From assembly GCA_934643535.1 (NCBI GenBank), contig CAKUCE010000210.1:1-5544 (forward strand): a DNA stretch of 5,544 nt, in the 5' to 3' direction. Under the pieces are notes generated by a model. The model saw nothing but the letters and a program-made list of their open reading frames with translations. It did not search any database and was not told the origin of the DNA. Shown here piece after piece: positions 1 through 4,898 of the stretch. The translations under genes were made by a program, and so were the position numbers. Origin of the DNA: an uncultured Clostridia bacterium. GTDB taxonomy: Bacteria; Bacillota; Clostridia; Christensenellales; Aristaeellaceae. Each line of letters begins with the position of its first letter. Position 1 is the stretch's first letter.

Positions 1-256
1 CCATGACGACCGGGTCTTTGCCGAACAGCTGGCAGGCGGTATTGGTCTCCTCCGGGTGTACCTGCAAAAGCTGGGTATATACCCGGTTCCCGGGCTTGGC
101 GCACAGGTAGCCGATGGCGGAGACCATTTCCGAACAGGCGTATTCTGCGCCCATTCGGTAGCACAGCACCCGCAGGGGCCAGTCCGTGATGCCCGCCATG
201 GGCGCTAACGATAAAACGGGCAGGCGCTCCGAATTCATCCCATTCTTTTCCGTCAT
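1..256 (-). CDS. dus: tRNA-dihydrouridine synthase, N-terminal part (runs off left edge)
   Basis: This is the N-terminal 85 codons of a flavin-dependent enzyme that reduces uridine to dihydrouridine in tRNA in the cytoplasm. Seen in the sequence: LAPMAGITD at residues 17-25, the FMN-binding first strand and loop of the Dus TIM barrel; then SEMVSA at 42-47 and a QLFGKDP block at 76-82. These fit the DusB/NifR3-type bacterial group rather than DusA. The catalytic cysteine, second half of the barrel and C-terminal helical domain lie beyond the edge. The first ATG (256-254) is 3 bp after the upstream stop and has no clear Shine-Dalgarno site, so it probably depends on translational coupling. An in-frame ATG at 238-236 (residue 7) has a weak GGAAAAG ahead of it and could be the true start. 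It is the second gene of an operon behind the GH127-like gene. The family call is secure, the subgroup less so. Confidence 0.93.
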   Translation of the reverse strand, partial: MTEKNGMNSERLPVLSLAPMAGITDWPLRVLCYRMGAEYACSEMVSAIGYLCAKPGNRVYTQLLQVHPEETNTACQLFGKDPVVM

Positions 257-259
257 TTT

Positions 260-1918
260 TTATGCCCGCACACAGGGGAACGCGGCAATGCGCCCGCCGC
301 AGCCCGCATAGGGGATCAGCGTCAGCCGGTAGGCGGGGCCCATCTGACAGTTCTGAGGCGGGGGCAGGATAAAGCCGCCTTTTTCTTTCCACAAAGGCGC
401 TTCACAGGCCGTGACCAGCACGTTCAGCTCGCCGCCCTCTTCGCTGACGGTGACGTTTTCGCCGGAGACCAGCGCATAGCGCCACTCCATCTCCGGGCCG
501 GGCAGGGGCAGCGCCATCAGCGTGCCGCCGCAGAAAACGGACAGACTGCCCCGGTAGCCCGTCTCCAGCCGGGGGGAGGAGGACAGGCTCAGCACGATGG
601 TATCGCCGCTCTGGAACAGCCGGGTCAGGGGGAATTTTTCTCCGGGCTGAGCCTGCACAGGCTTGCCGCCGTTCACGCTGACCGTGGCGCTGTCGGCCCA
701 GCGGGGCACCCGCAGCTCCAGCGTGAACTGGACGGGCTGCTTCAGCTCAGTCCGCAGGGTGATCTCCTTGCGGCTCAGTCCTTTCACAGCGACGGTCATG
801 CGCACGGGCACGCCGCCCAGCCGGGTGATGCAGCCGCCCTCCACGGGCAGCATATAGGTCAGGGTAACGTCGTCCCGGCTCAGCCAGACGCTGCGGCGCA
901 GGACGTACAGGGCCCGAAGCAGGGCGCTCACATCCTCCTTTTCGGCAGCGGTGTGAAGCTGGCAGCTTTCATCGTCTGCCAGCCGGTTGGTGGGTTCCAG
1001 CGTGCGCAGGCCCTCTTCGGTCAGAAGGTCGGGCAGCGCGTTTTCCCACATCATCTCCAGCCGCTCGGCAAAGGCGTTCTCGCCGGTAAAGCACAGCGCG
1101 TCCGCGCAGGCCTCGATCTGCGCGCACAGCGCGTCCAGCTCCACCGCCCGGGCGGGATCCCGGCCCGCCAGATAAGGGTCGGCAGCGAAAGCGCCGCAAG
1201 GCATGCCATGGTAGCGGTTCAGGGCGTTCAGCCCCGTCAGCGGCGCGGCCGCGTCCCGGCCGGAGCCGCTGTACTGGCCCAGAAAGACGGTCATGGCCAG
1301 CGCGTCCGCCGCGCCCTTGCCCATGGCGAAGCGATCCATACGGTCGTAGAAGGCTTTTTCCTCCGGGGTATTGCCCTGGGATTCCCGCCGGTACTCCCGC
1401 TGGAAGGGGAACATGTGCATCAGGCCGGACACGTCCGGCAGCTGGCCCCGCATGGTCTCCAGCAGGTTCAAAAGGAAGGGCTGGCCCGTGCGGCGGTACA
1501 GATCGACCGTCAGCCGCAGTGCGTCCGCTCCGCAGGCGAACAGGGCTTCCTCGCTCAGCTGGGGCAGCGCCTGCGCAAAGGCCCGCATGGCTCCCAGCAC
1601 CCGCAGCATTCCCTCTTTATCCCGGCTCATGGCCGCCAGCATGGAGGCGCTCCATACGATCTCCACAAAGCGGGACGGGTCGGCGGGCAACAGCGCCGCG
1701 GCGGCCTCCACGTCGGGCATGGGGGGCAGCTGGGCATAGCCGCCCAGCTTGGTGGCCAGCACGGAGTCCAGCGTGGACATATGGCGGGGACTCACCATGT
1801 TCAGCACCTGCTGGATCCGGTTTTTCATCGTCCCTTCGGGATGCAGGGCGGCGTCGGACAGGGGCACATAGGCGGGGTTGACCAAAGGGGCGCGGCGGTA
1901 AGCGGAAGCGGCAGGCAT
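260..1918 (-). CDS. GH127/DUF1680-like glycosidase-family protein, probably cytoplasmic, altered active site
   Basis: This 552-residue protein resembles the GH127-type six-hairpin family, whose founder is a beta-L-arabinofuranosidase. Residues below count from the chosen start. An alpha-helical body (to about 340) includes HGMPCGAF from 237, a VELD segment at 259-262 and FTGENAFAERLE...ENALP at 277-296, matching the family's LGD/TGD...RLE...NALP helices. The C-terminal beta region shows LELRVPRWA...VSVNG (400-417), a GDTIVLSL strand, APLWKE (507-512) and LIPY...R...FP near the end. From memory, founders use a Glu-x-Cys plus a vicinal Cys-Cys around zinc and a Cys nucleophile. Here the corresponding places read Glu260-Leu-Asp262 and Ser318-Cys319, so catalysis is doubtful. 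There is no signal peptide or membrane segment. The start at 1918 is chosen because GGAGAG lies 7 nt upstream; an in-frame ATG at 1942 lies ahead of that site. It heads an operon with the dihydrouridine synthase. Fold family is fairly sure; substrate is unknown. Confidence 0.8.
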   Translation of the reverse strand: MPAASAYRRAPLVNPAYVPLSDAALHPEGTMKNRIQQVLNMVSPRHMSTLDSVLATKLGGYAQLPPMPDVEAAAALLPADPSRFVEIVWSASMLAAMSRDKEGMLRVLGAMRAFAQALPQLSEEALFACGADALRLTVDLYRRTGQPFLLNLLETMRGQLPDVSGLMHMFPFQREYRRESQGNTPEEKAFYDRMDRFAMGKGAADALAMTVFLGQYSGSGRDAAAPLTGLNALNRYHGMPCGAFAADPYLAGRDPARAVELDALCAQIEACADALCFTGENAFAERLEMMWENALPDLLTEEGLRTLEPTNRLADDESCQLHTAAEKEDVSALLRALYVLRRSVWLSRDDVTLTYMLPVEGGCITRLGGVPVRMTVAVKGLSRKEITLRTELKQPVQFTLELRVPRWADSATVSVNGGKPVQAQPGEKFPLTRLFQSGDTIVLSLSSSPRLETGYRGSLSVFCGGTLMALPLPGPEMEWRYALVSGENVTVSEEGGELNVLVTACEAPLWKEKGGFILPPPQNCQMGPAYRLTLIPYAGCGGRIAAFPCVRA

Positions 1919-1925
1919 CGGACTT

Positions 1926-1931
1926 CTCTCC
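1926..1931 (-). promoter_or_regulatory. Ribosome-binding site that fixes the GH127-like start
   Basis: GGAGAG on the minus strand (1931 to 1926) is separated by 7 nt from the ATG at 1918-1916. This spacing selects that ATG over the upstream in-frame ATGs at 1942 and 1936, neither of which has a comparable site. Confidence 0.8.
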
Positions 1932-1944
1932 TTCATACACAAGC

Positions 1945-1960
1945 ATCGGCATATGCCGAT
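1945..1960. promoter_or_regulatory. Perfect 16-bp palindrome, candidate operator in the GH127-like 5' leader
   Basis: ATCGGCATATGCCGAT reads identically on both strands. Relative to the predicted minus-strand start of transcription (about 1974) it covers roughly +15 to +30, a position typical of operators that block RNA polymerase soon after initiation. In RNA it could also fold as a 6-bp stem with an AUAU loop. It is not followed by a T tract, so it is not a terminator. The binding protein cannot be named from the site. Confidence 0.55.
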
Positions 1961-1962
1961 AA

Positions 1963-1991
1963 TTCGCTCTATTCTACCTTATTATAGCGAA
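1963..1991. repeat. Imperfect inverted repeat spanning the minus-strand -10 box
   Basis: On the minus strand the left half-site TTCGCTATA and the reverse complement of the right one, TTCGCTCTA, match at 8 of 9 bases. Their centres lie about 20 bp apart, close to two helical turns. The repeat covers the TATAAT box (1986-1981) and the likely transcription start of the GH127-like operon, so it could bind a dimeric repressor. AT richness around a promoter makes chance matches more likely; this is tentative. Confidence 0.35.
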
Positions 1992-2008
1992 AAAACACTA
2001 TCCGTCAA
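1981..2008 (-). promoter_or_regulatory. Sigma-A-type promoter for the GH127-like/dus operon
   Basis: On the minus strand, TTGACG (2008-2003) is followed after 16 bp by a consensus TATAAT (1986-1981). Transcription should begin near 1974, giving a leader of about 56 nt that contains the 16-bp palindrome and the GGAGAG site. The match to consensus is five of six at -35 and six of six at -10. Confidence 0.82.
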
Positions 2009-2013
2009 TGCGC

Positions 2014-2042
2014 TTGTCCCAGAAGGGGGAAATGTGTATAAT
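2014..2042 (+). promoter_or_regulatory. Sigma-A-type promoter for the 107-residue protein
   Basis: TTGTCC (2014-2019) is followed after 17 bp by a perfect TATAAT (2037-2042). Transcription should start near 2049, leaving a leader of about 26 nt before the GTG start. Its -35 box sits 5 bp from the -35 box of the opposing promoter, so the two polymerase footprints would overlap. Confidence 0.8.
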
Positions 2043-2060
2043 AAACAGGCAAACGGGCAA

Positions 2061-2067
2061 AAGGAGG
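2061..2067 (+). promoter_or_regulatory. Strong ribosome-binding site supporting a GTG start
   Basis: AAGGAGG is a full-strength Shine-Dalgarno sequence 7 nt ahead of the GTG at 2075-2077. No ATG or TTG in the same frame has a comparable site, so GTG is taken as the start. Confidence 0.85.
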
Positions 2068-2074
2068 TTTTGCT

Positions 2075-2398
2075 GTGCCGGCAAAACAAGCGAAGCAATC
2101 GGAAGGCCGCCTATGGGTGCGGCTGATGAAAAAACACCGGGTGGCCAAAAGCGCCGTCGCGCCCTGCCGCCGGGACGATCCGCAGGAGGCCCTGCGGCAG
2201 ATTTTGCCGGGGCTGGACCTGAGCCAGCCGGTGTGGCTGCCCCGCCATCAGGCAGACTGGGACGAATACGCCATGACCCGTTTCCGCGCCGGGGATTTTA
2301 TCGACGCTTTTCCCTACGATAGCATGGAGCTGAGCTATATCTATCCCGAGGACGAAAAGCGCCCCGCCCGGCGGCGCGACCCGGCGGAGGAAGCCTGA
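2075..2398 (+). CDS. Conserved small protein of unknown function, GTG start
   Basis: This 107-residue soluble protein has no signal peptide, membrane segment or catalytic motif that I recognise. An amphipathic basic N-terminal part (RLWVRLMKKHRV, residues 12-23) precedes PQEALRQILPGLDLSQPVWLP (36-56), an aromatic/acidic stretch (DWDEY, 61-65), TRFRAGDFID (68-77) and FPYDSMELSYI (79-89). The tail is charged and probably disordered. The order 'ALxxI...LDLSxPxWL...TRFxxxDFIxxxxFDxxEL' resembles, from memory, small uncharacterised proteins found widely in Clostridia, in which the same W-L and F-DFI blocks are conserved; none has a known function. It has its own promoter and an ideal ribosome-binding site, so it is clearly a real gene. 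It is divergent from the GH127-like operon and lies 112 bp before fba. No terminator is visible after it, so read-through into fba is possible. Confidence 0.85.
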   Translation: MPAKQAKQSEGRLWVRLMKKHRVAKSAVAPCRRDDPQEALRQILPGLDLSQPVWLPRHQADWDEYAMTRFRAGDFIDAFPYDSMELSYIYPEDEKRPARRRDPAEEA

Positions 2399-2445
2399 AA
2401 AGATCCGCTCGGAAAGGTTTCTGCCCTCTAAAGGAAAGTTTGGGC

Positions 2446-2474
2446 TGTTCAACCGGGAAAAAATCATGTATAAT
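2446..2474 (+). promoter_or_regulatory. Probable promoter for fba
   Basis: A perfect TATAAT lies at 2469-2474, with start of transcription expected near 2481 and a leader of about 30 nt. At 17-bp spacing the -35 position reads TGTTCA, only three of six to consensus, so the box is weak or the promoter is activator-assisted. The rest of the 2399-2510 spacer holds no hairpin terminator or other gene. Confidence 0.6.
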
Positions 2475-2510
2475 GCAGATATCACCCTGATTAAAGGAGG
2501 AATTTTTCCC

Positions 2511-3446
2511 ATGCCAATGGTCAATACGAAGGAAATGTTCAAAAAGGCCTACGAAGGCGGATACGCGATCGGCGCTTTTAACGTCAACAATATGGAAATC
2601 ATCCAGGGCATCACCGAGGGCGCGAAGATGGAAAACGCTCCCCTGATCCTGCAGGTCAGCAAGGGCGCCCGCGCCTATGCCAAGCACGTGTACCTGATGA
2701 AGATGATCGAGGCCGCCATCGAGGATACCGATCTGCCCATCGTGGTGCATCTGGATCACGGTCCCGACTTTGAGACCTGCAAGAGCTGCATCGACGGCGG
2801 CTTCACCAGCGTTATGATCGATGGCAGCCACCTGCCCTTCGAAGAGAACATTGCCCTGACCAAGAAGGTCGTGGAATATGCTCACAGCCAGAAGAACTAC
2901 GTCACCGTTGAGGCCGAACTGGGCCGTCTGGCGGGCGTGGAAGACGATGTGAAGGTTTCCGCCGAGGATTCCAGCTACACCCATCCCGACGAAGTGGAAG
3001 AATTCGCCACCCGCACCGGCTGCGACAGCCTGGCCATCGCCATCGGCACCAGCCACGGCGCGTTCAAGTTCAAGGGCGAACCCAAGCTGCGCTTCGACAT
3101 TCTGGAAGAAGTGGGCCGCCGCCTGCCCGGCTTCCCCATCGTGCTGCACGGCGCTTCCAGCGTCATCCCCGAGTATGTGGATATGATCAACCAGTACGGC
3201 GGTCATATGCCCGGCGCTCAGGGCGTGCCCGAAGCCATGCTGCGCAAGGCTGCCACCATGGCGGTCTGCAAGATCAACATCGACAGCGACCTGCGTCTGG
3301 CCTTCACCGGCGAAGTCCGCAAGCATTTTGCGGAGCATCCGGATCATTTCGATCCCCGTCAGTACCTGACCGACGCCCGCGACGGCATCCGCAACATGGT
3401 GCGCCACAAGATCGTGGACGTGCTGGGCTGCAACGGCAAGGCCTGA
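2511..3446 (+). CDS. fba: Class II fructose-1,6-bisphosphate aldolase
   Basis: This zinc-dependent cytoplasmic enzyme splits fructose-1,6-bisphosphate into dihydroxyacetone phosphate and glyceraldehyde-3-phosphate in glycolysis, and runs in reverse in gluconeogenesis. It has 311 residues, a normal length for the shorter bacterial class II type. Landmarks: GAFNVNNME at 21-29; HLDHG at 80-84, with catalytic Asp82 and zinc-ligand His83; DGSHLPFEEN at 104-113; VEAELG at 133-138; GTSHG at 179-183 with zinc-ligand His182; LHGAS at 212-216 with zinc-ligand His213; and NIDSDLR at 256-262 for phosphate binding. All key residues are present. The start ATG follows AAAGGAGG (2493-2500) by 10 nt. The predicted MPMVNTKEMF N-terminus matches the family; an in-frame ATG at 2466 lies before the ribosome site and overlaps the promoter, so it is not used. 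Related tagatose-bisphosphate aldolases share these motifs, but the stand-alone context favours the glycolytic enzyme. Confidence 0.95.
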   Translation: MPMVNTKEMFKKAYEGGYAIGAFNVNNMEIIQGITEGAKMENAPLILQVSKGARAYAKHVYLMKMIEAAIEDTDLPIVVHLDHGPDFETCKSCIDGGFTSVMIDGSHLPFEENIALTKKVVEYAHSQKNYVTVEAELGRLAGVEDDVKVSAEDSSYTHPDEVEEFATRTGCDSLAIAIGTSHGAFKFKGEPKLRFDILEEVGRRLPGFPIVLHGASSVIPEYVDMINQYGGHMPGAQGVPEAMLRKAATMAVCKINIDSDLRLAFTGEVRKHFAEHPDHFDPRQYLTDARDGIRNMVRHKIVDVLGCNGKA

Positions 3447-3474
3447 TCAAGCAGGCGAAGAAACCCATAAATCG

Positions 3475-3511
3475 CATCCCTGCGCCGGAGAACCGGCGCA
3501 GGGATGTTTTC
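3475..3511 (+). terminator. Intrinsic terminator after fba
   Basis: A perfect 14-bp stem, CATCCCTGCGCCGG paired with CCGGCGCAGGGATG, closes on an AGAA loop and is followed by TTTTC. It begins 28 bp after the fba stop, on the correct strand. Confidence 0.9.
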
Positions 3512-3562
3512 AAAAAACGGCGCGTCCCGGCGGAAAAGCCACTTTCCGCGGGATGCGCCGTT
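3512..3562 (-). terminator. Intrinsic terminator after apgM, possibly bidirectional
   Basis: Arms at 3516-3536 and 3543-3562 pair over about 20 bp with one mismatch or wobble and one single-base bulge, around a 6-nt loop. On the minus strand the hairpin runs into TTTTTT (3517-3512), ideal for ending the apgM transcript, whose stop codon is 18 bp before the stem. On the plus strand it is followed by the T-rich stretch GGTTTTCTGTTTTG, so it could also stop fba read-through. Confidence 0.85.
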
Positions 3563-3580
3563 GGTTTTCTGTTTTGAGGA

Positions 3581-4864
3581 TCAGATCTGCTCGAACAGAA
3601 GCCGCATCAGATCGGTGCCGTCCATCAGCACAGGCTCGCATTCCATTTCCCGCTCGCAGAACTTGCGCAGGGGCGCGCGGCCGTCCTTTTCCAGCGCCTT
3701 TTTCACCGTGCGGCTGTCATAGATGGCATAAGGCACGGGCGCGCCGTCGTGGGTGCGGGTGGTCAGCAGGGTAGGATGGTCGCTCAGCACCAGCAGGCGG
3801 AAATCCTCGCCCCGCATGGTCAGCTCGTCCAGCAGGGGGCCGACTACCCGGTATTCCACATTCTGGATGGCTTCCAGCTTGCGGCCCAGATCGCCCGCAT
3901 GGGCCATTTCATCCGGCGCTTCGATGTGCACCGCGGCAAAATCGTCGCCGTCGGCCAGCGCTTTCAGGGCACAGGCCACTTTTCCTTCATAGTTGGTGTC
4001 CAGATCGCCGTTGGCGCCCTCTACATGGGGCGTTTTCAGCCCGGCCAGTCCGGCAATGCCCCATACCAGCGGCACGGCGCTGACCACCGTGCCCCAGTGG
4101 CCGTATTTTTCCCGGAAGGAGGGCAGCTCCATGGCCGTGGCCGCGCCCCAGGGCCAGATCATATTGGCGGGCAGTTTGCCTTCGGCTACGCGCTTCTGAT
4201 TGATGGGATGATCCTTCAGCACCTCGTAGCTGCGAAGCATCAAAGCCTTGATATCCTCGCCCATCTTCCGGGCGGCGTTGTCATCCGTTTCCCGCAGCAG
4301 GTGGGGCAGATGAGGCTCGATGGGCTGCTCCAGCACGTTGTGGGGCTCGGTCAGCCGCACGGCGGACAGGTCGTGAGCGTCGGTCTTCATAACGCCCACA
4401 TGACGGAAAGTATCGGTGACGGTGATCTCCAGCCCGGCGTCCTTCATCAGGGCCGCGAAAGCGGGGTCGGCCAGCAGGTCGTTCATCAGGGTAACGGCTT
4501 CCTGGCCGTGGATGTTGCCGCCGTTGTGGCTGTGAATGATCAGCGCGCCGCTGTCATCCGGGGTAACGGCGCACAGGTTGACCCGGAAGCTGACGCAACC
4601 CTTGGGCACCTTTACGCCCATACCGGCGGCTTCCAGCACGCTGCGGCCGGTGTAATACTTCCGGGGATCATAGCCAAAAATGCTGAGAATGGCGGTGTCG
4701 CTGCCCGCAGGCAGACCGTGGGGCACCGTCAGCGCCCGGCCGCACCAGCAGCCCGCCGCCCGGTCAAAGGCGTTCAGCGCCAGCGCTTCCAGCGGCGTTT
4801 TGCCCGCCAGCTGGGGCAGATAAGTGTCGGCCATGCCGTCGCCGATCACCAGTACATATTTCAT
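3581..4864 (-). CDS. apgM: Archaeal-type cofactor-independent phosphoglycerate mutase
   Basis: This cytoplasmic enzyme of the alkaline-phosphatase superfamily interconverts 3- and 2-phosphoglycerate in lower glycolysis through a phosphoserine intermediate and two divalent metals. It has 427 residues, normal to slightly long for the family. Landmarks: GDGMAD at 8-13 with metal ligand Asp9; GSDTAILSIFGYDP at 54-67 with the presumed nucleophile Ser55; the substrate-lid region with HSHNGG (111-116); ANMIWPWG at 233-240; LDTNYEGK at 288-295; HIEAPDEMAHAGD at 313-325; LSDH at 360-363; and RTHDGAPVPY at 370-379. All metal-site residues are present. GGGAG sits 8 nt before the ATG. It starts 34 bp after the ricT stop with no terminator between, so the two are co-transcribed. 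Some bacterial members of this group are proposed homoserine kinases, usually beside threonine genes; none is seen here and fba is next door, which favours the mutase. Confidence 0.92.
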   Translation of the reverse strand: MKYVLVIGDGMADTYLPQLAGKTPLEALALNAFDRAAGCWCGRALTVPHGLPAGSDTAILSIFGYDPRKYYTGRSVLEAAGMGVKVPKGCVSFRVNLCAVTPDDSGALIIHSHNGGNIHGQEAVTLMNDLLADPAFAALMKDAGLEITVTDTFRHVGVMKTDAHDLSAVRLTEPHNVLEQPIEPHLPHLLRETDDNAARKMGEDIKALMLRSYEVLKDHPINQKRVAEGKLPANMIWPWGAATAMELPSFREKYGHWGTVVSAVPLVWGIAGLAGLKTPHVEGANGDLDTNYEGKVACALKALADGDDFAAVHIEAPDEMAHAGDLGRKLEAIQNVEYRVVGPLLDELTMRGEDFRLLVLSDHPTLLTTRTHDGAPVPYAIYDSRTVKKALEKDGRAPLRKFCEREMECEPVLMDGTDLMRLLFEQI

Positions 4865-4898
4865 TGCAGTTACTCCCTTTCTTCCAACCGTTGGGAAA

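Noticed and set aside
953..1987. Long plus-strand open frame of 344 codons opposite the GH127-like gene
   Set aside because: It is antisense to a gene with clear family motifs, is rich in Gln/His/Gly/Arg as expected from a GC-rich mirror frame, has no ribosome-binding site, and runs across the opposing promoter.
2399..2468. Possible riboswitch or small RNA ahead of fba
   Set aside because: The spacer has only short direct repeats (GGAAAG...TTT) and no stable stem or recognised aptamer core; the likely leader is about 30 nt, too short for a riboswitch.
2466..2510. Upstream in-frame ATG extending fba by 15 residues
   Set aside because: The ATG overlaps the TATAAT box and lies before the AAAGGAGG site, and the extension is not part of the aldolase family.
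2298..3407. Long minus-strand open frame of 369 codons opposite fba
   Set aside because: It mirrors a highly conserved aldolase in a GC-rich codon pattern and shows no protein motif, promoter or ribosome site of its own.
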